Source of the DNA: Micromonospora halophytica
GTDB lineage: Bacteria; Actinomycetota; Actinomycetes; Mycobacteriales; Micromonosporaceae
Reading direction: 5' to 3'
Length of the DNA stretch: 64,000 nucleotides
Assembly (NCBI RefSeq): GCF_900090245.1
Contig: NZ_FMDN01000006.1
Span: 1 to 64,000 of the forward strand
This document shows, one piece after another, positions 7,844 through 15,764 of this stretch (the first letter of the stretch is position 1; every line of letters starts with the position of its first letter). The position numbers were made by a program, and so were the translations under genes. The notes under the pieces are model-generated. The model was given only the letters and a program-made list of their open reading frames with translations, searched no databases and was not told where the DNA came from.

Positions 7844-9601
7844 GTGCTGGAAGAGCTGCGCATCACCGGACTGGGCGTCATCGAGGACACCACGCTGCCG
7901 TTGACCGGCGGGATGAACGTCATCACCGGCGAGACCGGTGCCGGCAAGACGATGGTGGTGACCGGCCTCGGTCTGCTCTTCGGCGGCCGGGCCGACGCCG
8001 GGCGGGTCCGGGCCGAGCCGGGCCGGGCGCTGGTCGAGGGGCGGCTGCGCCTCGACGGCCGGGTCGCCGACGCGGTGCACGCCCGGATCGTCGACGCCGG
8101 CGGTGAGCCCGACGAGGACGGTTCGCTGCTGATGAGCCGTACGGTCACGGTGGAGGGTCGCTCCCGGGCCCACCTCGGCGGGCGGAGCATGCCGGTGTCG
8201 ATGCTCGGCGAGGTCGGTGAGCAGGTGGTGGCGGTGCACGGCCAGTCCGACCAGCTGCGCCTGCTGCGCCCGGCCGAGCAGCGGGCCGCGCTGGACCGGT
8301 TCGCCGGCCCGGCGCACGAGAAGCTGCTCGACGCGCTGCGCGAGGCGTACGCGCGGTGGCGGCACGTCGTCGACGACCTGGCCGACCGGCGGCGCAACGC
8401 CCGGGAGCGCAGCCAGGAGGCCGACCTGCTGCGGCTGGGGTTGGACGAGATCACCCGGGTCGCCCCGCAGCCGGGCGAGGACGACGAGCTGAAGGCCGAG
8501 GCGCAGCGGCTGGAGCACGCCGAAGGGCTGCGCACCGCGGCCCAGCTCGCCCAGCAGTGCGTGGCGGGTGGGGTGGAGACGGCCGACGACACCCCCGACG
8601 CGACGACGCTGCTCGGCACCGCCCGGCGCACCCTGGAGGCGCAGGCCGGCACCGATGCGGCCCTGGGCGAGCTGGCGGCCCGCCTGGAGGAGGCGGCGAC
8701 CCTGGTCGCGGACGTCTCCGCCGAGCTGTCGGCGTACCTGGCGGCGCTGGACGCCGACCCGGCCCGGTTACAGACCGTCTACGAGCGGCGGGCCGCGTTG
8801 CGCGCGTTGACCCGCAAGTACGCCGACGACGTCGACGGCGTGGTGGCCTGGGCCGAGCGGGCCCGCACCCGACTGTCCGACCTGGACACCTCCGACGAGC
8901 TGCTGGACGAGCTGGACAAGGAGGCTCAGCGCCTGGCCGGCGAGGTGGCCGACCTGGCCGGCCGGGTCTCGGCGTCGCGGCGGGAGGCGGCGACCCGCTT
9001 CGCCGAGCAGGTCACCGTGGAGCTGGCCGGGCTGGCCATGCCGCACGCCCGGATCGAGGTGGCCGTCCTGCCACGCCCGGCGGGGCGGGCCGAGCCCACG
9101 CTGACCGTCGACGGCGCCCAGGTCGGCGTCGGTCCGGACGGGGCCGACGAGGTGGAGCTGCGGCTACTGGCCCACCCGGGCGCGCCCTCGCTGCCATTGC
9201 AGCGGGGCGCCTCCGGCGGTGAGCTGTCCCGGGTGATGCTCGCCATCGAGGTGGTCTTCGCCGGTTCCGGTGGCCCGCCCACCCTGGTCTTCGACGAGGT
9301 CGACGCGGGGGTCGGCGGGCAGGCGGCGGTGGAGATCGGCCGCCGGCTGGCCCGGTTGGCCCGCAGCCACCAGGTGCTGGTCGTCACCCACCTGCCGCAG
9401 GTGGCAGCGTTCGCCGATCGTCACCTGGTGGTGGCGAAGGACACGGGGGGAGCGGTGACCACCAGCGGGGTGCGGGTGGTGGAGGACACCGAGCGGGCCC
9501 GTGAGCTGGCCCGGATGCTCGCCGGTTTGCCCGATTCGGACCTGGGTATCGCTCACGCGGAGGAGCTGCTGGCCGTGGCGGCCAAGGAAAGGCGGCCCTG
9601 A
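7844..9601 (+). CDS. recN: DNA repair ATPase RecN
   Basis: 585 residues, an SMC-like repair protein for double-strand breaks. Walker A is GETGAGKT near residue 28. The middle is a long coiled coil. The ABC signature GASGGELSRVMLA lies near 458 and Walker B TLVFDEVDAGVGG near 481. I chose the GTG at 7844, which puts LEELRITGLGVIED at the N-terminus as in other RecN; longer readings overlap nadK. No Shine-Dalgarno is visible. A TACTGT box at 7830-7835, 8 bases before the start, suggests a leaderless mRNA (inference). Confidence 0.93.
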   Translation: MLEELRITGLGVIEDTTLPLTGGMNVITGETGAGKTMVVTGLGLLFGGRADAGRVRAEPGRALVEGRLRLDGRVADAVHARIVDAGGEPDEDGSLLMSRTVTVEGRSRAHLGGRSMPVSMLGEVGEQVVAVHGQSDQLRLLRPAEQRAALDRFAGPAHEKLLDALREAYARWRHVVDDLADRRRNARERSQEADLLRLGLDEITRVAPQPGEDDELKAEAQRLEHAEGLRTAAQLAQQCVAGGVETADDTPDATTLLGTARRTLEAQAGTDAALGELAARLEEAATLVADVSAELSAYLAALDADPARLQTVYERRAALRALTRKYADDVDGVVAWAERARTRLSDLDTSDELLDELDKEAQRLAGEVADLAGRVSASRREAATRFAEQVTVELAGLAMPHARIEVAVLPRPAGRAEPTLTVDGAQVGVGPDGADEVELRLLAHPGAPSLPLQRGASGGELSRVMLAIEVVFAGSGGPPTLVFDEVDAGVGGQAAVEIGRRLARLARSHQVLVVTHLPQVAAFADRHLVVAKDTGGAVTTSGVRVVEDTERARELARMLAGLPDSDLGIAHAEELLAVAAKERRP

Positions 9602-9720
9602 CCGTCACGATTGTGAGCGGAGGCACACCAGCCTGCGCTCCGGTGTGCTTCCCTGGGTAGGCGGCCCTGCTCAGGCATGTCGCGACAGTTGAGCCTGCCT
9701 CCCATGCCAGGATGGTCACG

Positions 9721-10899
9721 ATGCGTCTACCCACGTTGCGCCGGACCCGGAACGCGGATCCGGGCTCAGTCCTCGGCACCGCCCGCCTCGACCGTCGTAC
9801 CAAACGGCTGGTCGGCCGGCTCCGCCCCGGCGACATCGCGATCATCGATCACGTCGACCTGGACCGGGTGGCGGCCGACTCGCTGGTCGCCGTCGGCGTC
9901 GCCGCGGTGCTCAACGCCAAGCCGTCGGTGTCCGGCCGCTACCCCAACCTCGGCCCCGAGGTGCTGGTGGCCGCCGGGATCCCGCTCCTGGACGACCTCG
10001 GCGAGGGGATCTTCGAGCGGGTCCGTGAGGGCGACACCGTCCGGATCGAGGGCAACACCGTCTACGTCGGCGACGAGCCGGTGGCGCACGGTGAGCTCCA
10101 GGACGCCGAGACGGTGGCCAAGGCGATGGCCGACGCCCGGGAAGGGCTGTCGGTCCAGCTGGAGGCGTTCGCCGCCAACACCATGGACTACCTCCGGCAG
10201 GAGCGTGACCTGCTGCTGGACGGGGTGGGTGTTCCCGACATCCAGACCCAGATCCAGGGCCGGCACTGCCTCATCGTGGTCCGTGGCTACGACTACAAGG
10301 AAGACCTGGACGTGCTGCGCCCGTACATCCGGGAGTTCAAGCCGGTGCTGATCGGCGTGGACGGCGGCGCGGACGCCCTGGTCGAGGCGGGCTACACCCC
10401 CGACATGATCATCGGCGACATGGACTCGGTCACCGACGACGTGCTGCGCTGCGGGGCCGAGGTGATCGTGCACGCGTACCCGGACGGGCGGGCCCCGGGC
10501 CTGGCCCGGGTCACCGGGCTGGACGTGCCGGCGATCACCTTCCCGGCCGCCGCCACCAGCGAGGACCTGGCCATGCTGCTGGCCGACGAGAAGGGCGCCT
10601 CCCTGCTGGTCGCCGTCGGCACCCACGCCACCCTGGTGGAGTTCCTGGACAAGGGGCGCGGTGGCATGGCCTCCACCTTCCTCACCCGGCTGAAGGTCGG
10701 CGGCAAGCTGGTCGACGCCAAGGGCGTGAGCCGGCTGTACCGGCAGAGCATCTCCGGTTCGTCGCTGCTGCTGCTGGTCCTCTCGGCGGTCGCCGCGATG
10801 GCCTCCGCGGTGGCGGTCTCCACCGTCGGGAAGGCGTATTTGGGCGTGGCCTCCGAGTGGTGGGACAATTTCGTGTTCCAGCTCGGCCAGCTCTTCTAG
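9721..10899 (+). CDS. steA: septum protein SteA (Rv1697-like)
   Basis: 392 residues. The large cytoplasmic part contains GVDGGADALVEAGYTPDMI and GDMDSVTDDVL, a thiamin-pyrophosphokinase-like fold. One transmembrane helix (SSLLLLVLSAVAAMASAVAV) lies near the C-terminus. This is the SteA family, which in Corynebacterium acts with SteB in septum assembly. AGGATGG is 5-8 bases before the ATG at 9721; an upstream in-frame ATG (9712) overlaps that site. The 119-base gap after recN holds a GCACACC/GGTGTGC hairpin. steB follows 27 bases later. Confidence 0.9.
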   Translation: MRLPTLRRTRNADPGSVLGTARLDRRTKRLVGRLRPGDIAIIDHVDLDRVAADSLVAVGVAAVLNAKPSVSGRYPNLGPEVLVAAGIPLLDDLGEGIFERVREGDTVRIEGNTVYVGDEPVAHGELQDAETVAKAMADAREGLSVQLEAFAANTMDYLRQERDLLLDGVGVPDIQTQIQGRHCLIVVRGYDYKEDLDVLRPYIREFKPVLIGVDGGADALVEAGYTPDMIIGDMDSVTDDVLRCGAEVIVHAYPDGRAPGLARVTGLDVPAITFPAAATSEDLAMLLADEKGASLLVAVGTHATLVEFLDKGRGGMASTFLTRLKVGGKLVDAKGVSRLYRQSISGSSLLLLVLSAVAAMASAVAVSTVGKAYLGVASEWWDNFVFQLGQLF

Positions 10900-10926
10900 C
10901 TCCCGACCGATCAAGAGGCTGCAAGC

Positions 10927-11865
10927 GTGATCAACTTCCGGTACCACGTGGTGTCCCTGACCGCGGTCTTCCTGGCGCTGGCCATCGGCCTGGTGGTCGG
11001 CACGGCCGCCCTCAACGGCCCCGTCGCGGACTCGCTCAGGGAGACCGTCAACGGGCTGCGCAAGGACAACCAGCAGATGCGCCAGTCGGTCAACAGCATG
11101 CAGAAGGAACTGGAGCTCGAGGAGGAGTTCGCTGCCCAGATGGCGGAGACCTTCCTGCCGGGCAAGCTCGCCGGCAAGCGGGTGCTGGTGCTCACCACGC
11201 CGACCGGGCGGGAGCACACCGAGGGCGTGTTGAAGATGCTGGAGACCGCCGGCGCCGACGTCACCGGCCGGGTCGACATCCAGGACAAGTTCGTCAACCC
11301 GGACAACAACACCAACCTGATGGAGCTGGCCGTCACCGCCGCCCGCCCCAGCGCCCCCGCCTCCGCGCTGCCCGGCAACGGCAACGGCGTGGAGACCTCC
11401 AGCGCCCTGCTGGCCAGCGTCCTGCTCGACCGCCCCCAGGGCACCCCGGCGGTGACCGAGGCCGACCGCAAGGCGGTGCTGGCCGCGTACTCCAACGGCG
11501 GCTATCTGACCGCCGAGGAGCCGGTGAGCGGATCGGCCGAGGCGGTCGTGGTGGTCAGCGGGCAGCCGTACGTGGACAAGGACTCCGCCAAGAAGGACGA
11601 GTCGGTGGTGAAGATCGCCGAGCAGTTCGACCGCACCGGCGCGATCGTCGTCGGCGGCAACGGCTCCGACGGCGGCAACCTGGTGGCCATCGTCCGCGGC
11701 GACCCGGTCCTCGCGCAGACCATCTCCACCGTCGACAACGCCAACACCGTGCAGGGACAGCTGGTCACCACCCTCGCCCTGGTGCAGCAGCTCACCGAGA
11801 AGAAGGCCGGCCAGTACGGCGTCGGCGACAACGCCGCCGACCTGCTGCCTAGACTGCCCCAGTGA
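10927..11865 (+). CDS. steB: SteB / MctB-family membrane-anchored protein
   Basis: 312 residues. A single N-terminal transmembrane helix follows the signature INFRYHVVSLTAVFLALAIG. Next is a coiled coil (residues ~36-70) and an extracytoplasmic domain. Rv1698 of this family was described as the copper transport protein MctB, and the corynebacterial homologue as SteB, partner of SteA. It begins with GTG and follows steA as in mycobacteria. Its stop overlaps a 21-codon ORF. The membership is clear; copper versus division role cannot be decided here. Confidence 0.88.
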   Translation: MINFRYHVVSLTAVFLALAIGLVVGTAALNGPVADSLRETVNGLRKDNQQMRQSVNSMQKELELEEEFAAQMAETFLPGKLAGKRVLVLTTPTGREHTEGVLKMLETAGADVTGRVDIQDKFVNPDNNTNLMELAVTAARPSAPASALPGNGNGVETSSALLASVLLDRPQGTPAVTEADRKAVLAAYSNGGYLTAEEPVSGSAEAVVVVSGQPYVDKDSAKKDESVVKIAEQFDRTGAIVVGGNGSDGGNLVAIVRGDPVLAQTISTVDNANTVQGQLVTTLALVQQLTEKKAGQYGVGDNAADLLPRLPQ

Positions 11866-11927
11866 GCGAACGACGTACCCCGGTGACCGGATCCCGCCCG
11901 CCCGCGCCGTCCGGGGGTGTCGCGTGA
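11862..11927 (+). CDS. 21-codon coupled mini-ORF
   Basis: The GTG overlaps the steB stop and the TGA overlaps the next GTG start (11924), both as GTGA. The peptide starts VSERRTPVTGSRPP, resembling the mini-ORF at 6764. It probably couples translation of steB to the downstream gene. A functional peptide is unlikely but not excluded. Confidence 0.4.
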   Translation: MSERRTPVTGSRPPAPSGGVA

Positions 11928-12790
11928 GCGCGCTCGGGCGGCTGCTGGCCGCCGCCGCCGGCGCCGCCGCCGCCCGTTACGCGCTGCGGGAGATCCGCAC
12001 CGCCCCGGTCGGTCCGGCGCTGGAGCGGACCAACTTCCGCGGCCGTACGGTCACCCTGGCCGCCGGGCCGGCCCTCGCCGTCGGCGCGTCCGGCGCCGGG
12101 GCGCTCGGCGCGTCCAGCGTCCCCTCCGGCGCGGCCGCCCTGGTCGCCGGACTCGGCGCCGGCGCGGTCGGGCTCTACGACGACGTGGTGGGCGCCCGCC
12201 CGGAGCAGAAGGCCGCCAAGGGCTTCACCGGCCACCTCGCCGCGCTGCGCGAGGGCCGGGTCACCGCCGGCACGGTCAAGGTGCTCGGGGTCGGCGCCGC
12301 CGGCCTGGGCGCGGCCGCGCTGCTCGCCGCCGACCCCCGGGTCGCCGCGCACCGCCGCCGGCAGCGGCAGGGCACCCTCGGCCGGGCGGTCGACGTGCTG
12401 CTCGGCGCCGGCGTGGTGGCCGGCACCGCCAACCTGCTCAACCTGCTCGACCTGCGCCCCGGCCGGGCGCTGAAGTCCGGCCTGCTGCTCGGCGCCCCGC
12501 TCGCCCGTGGCCCGCACGGTGGCATCGCCGCCGGGGCGGTCGGCGCGGCGTCCGGGCTGCTCGACGAGGACCTCGACGAGCGGGTGATGGTCGGCGACAG
12601 CGGCGCCAACGCGCTCGGCGCGCTGCTCGGCGTGGCCCTCGCCGCGCGTACCGGCCCGGTCGGGCGGGCCGCTGTCCTGGCCGTGCTCGCCGGGCTCACC
12701 GCCGCCAGCGAGAAGGTCAGCTTCACGGCCGTCATCCAGCGCACCCCCGGCCTGCGTGAGCTCGACGAGCTGGGCCGGCGATCCGACTGA
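11924..12790 (+). CDS. divergent MraY/WecA-like membrane protein
   Basis: 288 residues, very Ala/Gly-rich, with about seven to eight hydrophobic segments. It keeps recognisable polyprenyl-phosphate HexNAc-1-phosphate transferase elements: LYDDVVG near residue 86, NLLNLLDLRPGRALK near 172 (the N-x-x-N-x-x-D element), and VGDSGANALGALLG near 224. A C-terminal SEKVSFTAVIQRTPGLRELDELGR-type end replaces the MraY triple-His loop. The partner lipid and sugar are unknown. Its place directly before a MurJ-like flippase and a glycosyltransferase suggests an envelope glycolipid step (inference). Confidence 0.65.
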   Translation: MSALGRLLAAAAGAAAARYALREIRTAPVGPALERTNFRGRTVTLAAGPALAVGASGAGALGASSVPSGAAALVAGLGAGAVGLYDDVVGARPEQKAAKGFTGHLAALREGRVTAGTVKVLGVGAAGLGAAALLAADPRVAAHRRRQRQGTLGRAVDVLLGAGVVAGTANLLNLLDLRPGRALKSGLLLGAPLARGPHGGIAAGAVGAASGLLDEDLDERVMVGDSGANALGALLGVALAARTGPVGRAAVLAVLAGLTAASEKVSFTAVIQRTPGLRELDELGRRSD

Positions 12791-12791
12791 C

Positions 12792-14480
12792 GTGACCAGA
12801 CCGGCACCCCTCGCCGGCGCCGGCCGGCTGGCCGGAGCGGCCGCCCTCATCGCCGTGCTCACCGTGGTCGCCCGCCTGGCCGGGTTCGGGCGTACCGCCG
12901 TGTTCACCTGGGTCGTCCAGCGCAGCGACCTCGGCGGCATGTACGTCATCGCGAACACCGTCCCGAACATCATCTTCGAGATCGTCGCCGGTGGGGCGCT
13001 GGCCAGTCTCGTCGTACCGCTGCTGGCCGGCCCGGTCGCGGCCGGCGACCGACGGGTGGTGGCCGCCACCACCGGGGCCTTGTTGACCTGGACACTGACC
13101 CTGCTGGTGCCCCTCGCGGCGCTGGTCGCGCTGCTCGCCGATCCGATCGTCGCCGTGATCAGCGACGCCCGGACCCCGGCCGAGCTGGCCGCGGGCGCCC
13201 GGATGCTGCGGGTCTTCGCGCCCCAGCTGCCGCTCTACGGGGTGGGAATCGTGCTCACCGGGGTGCTCCAGGCCCACCGGCGGTTCGCCTGGCCGGTGAT
13301 CGCGCCCCTGCTGTCCAGCGTCACCGTGATCGTGGTCTACCTGGCCTTCGGCCTCACCGAGGGGCGGGGGGCGTCGATCGCCGAGGTGGGCCGGGGTGCG
13401 GAGCTGATCCTGTCCGGCGGCACCACCCTCGGCGTGGTCGCCCTGTCGCTGTCGTTGCTGGTTCCGCTGCGCCGGCTCGGGCTGCGGCTGCGCCCCGGAT
13501 ACGGCTTTCCGGCCGACGCCCGGGCCCGGGTCGGCGGCCTCGCCGTGGCGGGGGCGGTCACCGTCGCCGCCCAGCAGCTCGCCCTGGTGGTCGTGCTGAA
13601 CCGGGTCTCGGGTGGGCCGACCGGCTCGCCGCAGGTGTTCAACCTGGCCCAGACCATGTACCTGCTGCCGTGGGCGGTGCTCGCGGTGCCCCTCGCGATC
13701 GCCGCCTACCCGACCCTCTCCGCCGCCTCGGCCGCCGGCGACGAGGAAGGCTACCGGCGTACCCTCGCCCCGGCGGTCCGCGGAGTGCTGCTCTTCAGCT
13801 TCCTCGGCGCGGCAGCCCTGGTCGGCACCGCCGAACCGGTCGCCCGGTTCTTCTTCGGCGGCGACGCGGTCGCCCCGACCGCCGCGGCGATCGCCGGATT
13901 CGCCCCCGGTCTGCTCGGCTACGCGCTGTTCGCGGTGCTATCCCGCGCCCTCTACGCCCGTGGCGCCACCCGGGCCGCCACCCTCGCCATCACCACCGGC
14001 TGGCTGGCGGTGCCCGTCGCCGCCGTCGCCCTCGCCGCCGTGCTGCCGCGCGGCGACCGGGTGCTCGCGGTGACCCTGGCCAACTCGGTCGGCATGCTGC
14101 TGCTCGGCGTCCTGCTGGTCGTGGCGGTGCTCCGGACGGCCGGCCGGGCGGCACTGTCCGGGGTCGGGCGGGCCGCGACCGCCGGCCTGCTGGCCGCCGT
14201 GCTCGCCGCGCCGGCCGGCGCGGCCACCTCGCGGTGGCTGGGACAGTTCGGTGACGGCACCCCGACGACAGCGGGGGCGCTCGTGCAGGGCATGCTGTCC
14301 GGGGCCGTGGTCGGGGTGGTGTTCCTCGCCGTGGCCTGGCTGACGGACCGGCCGGACGTGCGGCCGCTGCTGGCCGGGGCGCAGCGCCGCCTCGGTGCCC
14401 GCCGCCGGGCGAAGCCGCGTGACCGGCAGGACGGCGGCACCCCGGGACCAGGGGACGGGAAGGAGACGGTGCCCCGGTGA
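12792..14480 (+). CDS. murJ: MurJ/MviN-family lipid flippase
   Basis: 562 residues with about 14 transmembrane helices. The MurJ/MviN signature ARLAGFGRTAVFTWVVQ near residue 30 is followed by PNIIFEIVAGGALASLVVPLL. The family flips lipid II or related lipid-linked sugars across the membrane. I chose the GTG at 12792, one base after the preceding stop. Actinobacteria often carry several MurJ-like proteins, so this may serve another envelope polymer. Its stop overlaps the first of two tandem mini-ORFs. Confidence 0.82.
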   Translation: MTRPAPLAGAGRLAGAAALIAVLTVVARLAGFGRTAVFTWVVQRSDLGGMYVIANTVPNIIFEIVAGGALASLVVPLLAGPVAAGDRRVVAATTGALLTWTLTLLVPLAALVALLADPIVAVISDARTPAELAAGARMLRVFAPQLPLYGVGIVLTGVLQAHRRFAWPVIAPLLSSVTVIVVYLAFGLTEGRGASIAEVGRGAELILSGGTTLGVVALSLSLLVPLRRLGLRLRPGYGFPADARARVGGLAVAGAVTVAAQQLALVVVLNRVSGGPTGSPQVFNLAQTMYLLPWAVLAVPLAIAAYPTLSAASAAGDEEGYRRTLAPAVRGVLLFSFLGAAALVGTAEPVARFFFGGDAVAPTAAAIAGFAPGLLGYALFAVLSRALYARGATRAATLAITTGWLAVPVAAVALAAVLPRGDRVLAVTLANSVGMLLLGVLLVVAVLRTAGRAALSGVGRAATAGLLAAVLAAPAGAATSRWLGQFGDGTPTTAGALVQGMLSGAVVGVVFLAVAWLTDRPDVRPLLAGAQRRLGARRRAKPRDRQDGGTPGPGDGKETVPR

Positions 14481-14539
14481 GCGCGAGGAGTGAGCCGGGT
14501 CTGCGAGCCCCGCAGTCGCGAACGGTGGTGGTTCGGTGA
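14477..14539 (+). CDS. 20-codon coupled mini-ORF 1
   Basis: Starts GTG in overlap with the murJ stop and ends TGA in overlap with the start of mini-ORF 2. The peptide begins VSARSEPGLRAPQSRT, encoded by repeat unit 1. It looks like a translational bridge. Confidence 0.4.
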   Translation: MSARSEPGLRAPQSRTVVVR

Positions 14540-14583
14540 GCGCGAGGAGTGAGCCGGGTCTGCGAGCCCCGCAGTCGCGAACG
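14477..14583 (+). repeat. two tandem copies of a 48-bp repeat
   Basis: The 48 bases 14477-14524 are repeated identically at 14536-14583, an offset of 59. Each unit starts GTGAGCGCGAGGAGTGAGCC, contains a CTGCG-AGCCC-CGCAG hairpin and ends CAGTCGCGAACG. Each begins with a GTGA overlapping the stop of the ORF before it. I recall similar sequences at gene boundaries in Micromonospora genomes, but I could not check this. Confidence 0.85.
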
Positions 14584-14601
14584 AGAGGTGAGCACGGATG
14601 A
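14536..14601 (+). CDS. 21-codon coupled mini-ORF 2
   Basis: Encoded by repeat unit 2, with the same first 16 residues as mini-ORF 1. Its TGA overlaps the ATG of the glycosyltransferase gene at 14598. The chain murJ, mini-ORF 1, mini-ORF 2, glycosyltransferase is therefore joined by three 4-base overlaps. Confidence 0.4.
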   Translation: MSARSEPGLRAPQSRTRGEHG

Positions 14602-15764
14602 CCGAGGCGACGCCGGCGACGGGCCGGCCCGGCACGGTGGTCCTGCTGATCGCCTCCAGCACCGGCGGCGTGGGCCAGCACGTACGCTCCGTGGCCCGGG
14701 GTCTCACCACGGCCGGCACCCCGGTGCTGGTCTGCGGTCCCGCCGCCACCCAGGACCAGTTCGACTTCACCGGCGTCGGGGCCCGCTTCGCGCCGGTGGA
14801 GATCCCGGCCAGCCCCACGCCGGCCGACGCGCGGGCCGTCTCCGCGCTGCGCCGGACGCTCGCCGCCGAGACCGTCCAGGTCGTGCACGCCCACGGGCTG
14901 CGCGCGGGGCTGGTCGCGGCGCTCGCCCGGCCCGCCGCGCCGCTGGTCGTGACCTGGCACAACGCGGTGCTCGCCGGCGGGCTGCGCGGGCAGCTCTCCC
15001 GGCTCGCCGAGCGGGTGGTGGCCCGCTCCGCCCGGGTCGCCTTGGGCGCCTCCACCGACCTGGTCGAGCGTGCCGCCGCGCTGGGCGCCGCCGACGCGCG
15101 GCTCGCCCCGGTCGCCGCGCCGACCCTGCCCGCGCCGCGTCGCCGCCGGGCCGCCGTGCGCGCCGAGTTCGGTGTCGCCGCCGACCAGCCGTTGGTCCTC
15201 TCGGTCGGTCGGCTGCACCCGCAGAAGCGGTACGACGTGCTGGTCGACGCCGCCGCCCGCTGGCGGGGCCGGACCCCGCCGCCGGTGGTCGTCATCGCCG
15301 GCAGCGGGCCGGCGTACCTGCAACTGGCGGCCCGGATCTCCACCGCCCGCGCGCCGGTGACCCTGCTGGGCCACCGCACCGACGTGGCGGACCTGCTCGC
15401 CGGCGCGGACGTGGCGGTGGTGACCAGCGACTGGGAGGCCCGCCAACTCTTCGCGCAGGAGGCGCTGCGGGCCGGCGTACCGCTGGTGGCGACGGCCGTG
15501 GGCGGGCTGCCGGAGCTGGTCGGCGACGCCGCGGTGCTGGTGCCGGCGGGCGACGTCGACGCGGTCGACGCGGCGGTGCGCACGCTGCTGGACGACCCGA
15601 GCCTGCGGGCCGACCTGGTCCACCGCGGCACCGCCCGGGCCGCCACCTGGCCCACCGAGGAGGACACCGTCGCCGCGCTGGTCGCCCTCTACGCCGAACT
15701 GGGCCCCGACCCCGCCGGGCCGGCGACGCCCGGCGCGGACACCCCGTCGACGGGACGCCGGTGA
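14598..15764 (+). CDS. GT4-type glycosyltransferase
   Basis: 388 residues, GT-B fold. The N-terminal domain contains the glycine-rich STGGVGQHVRSVARGL near residue 15. The C-terminal domain has VLSVGRLHPQKRYDVLVDA near 198 and an E-x7-E-like region at DWEARQLFAQEALRAGVPLVATAVGGLPELV near 275, which places the nucleotide sugar. Donor and acceptor are unknown. It is coupled to murJ through mini-ORFs and to the next membrane protein by a TGATG overlap, suggesting an envelope polymer or glycolipid operon. Confidence 0.85.
   Translation: MTEATPATGRPGTVVLLIASSTGGVGQHVRSVARGLTTAGTPVLVCGPAATQDQFDFTGVGARFAPVEIPASPTPADARAVSALRRTLAAETVQVVHAHGLRAGLVAALARPAAPLVVTWHNAVLAGGLRGQLSRLAERVVARSARVALGASTDLVERAAALGAADARLAPVAAPTLPAPRRRRAAVRAEFGVAADQPLVLSVGRLHPQKRYDVLVDAAARWRGRTPPPVVVIAGSGPAYLQLAARISTARAPVTLLGHRTDVADLLAGADVAVVTSDWEARQLFAQEALRAGVPLVATAVGGLPELVGDAAVLVPAGDVDAVDAAVRTLLDDPSLRADLVHRGTARAATWPTEEDTVAALVALYAELGPDPAGPATPGADTPSTGRR

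Noticed and set aside
9766-11217. Minus-strand ORF of 483 codons opposite steA-steB
   Set aside because: Compositional shadow of two well-supported genes; no recognisable domain.
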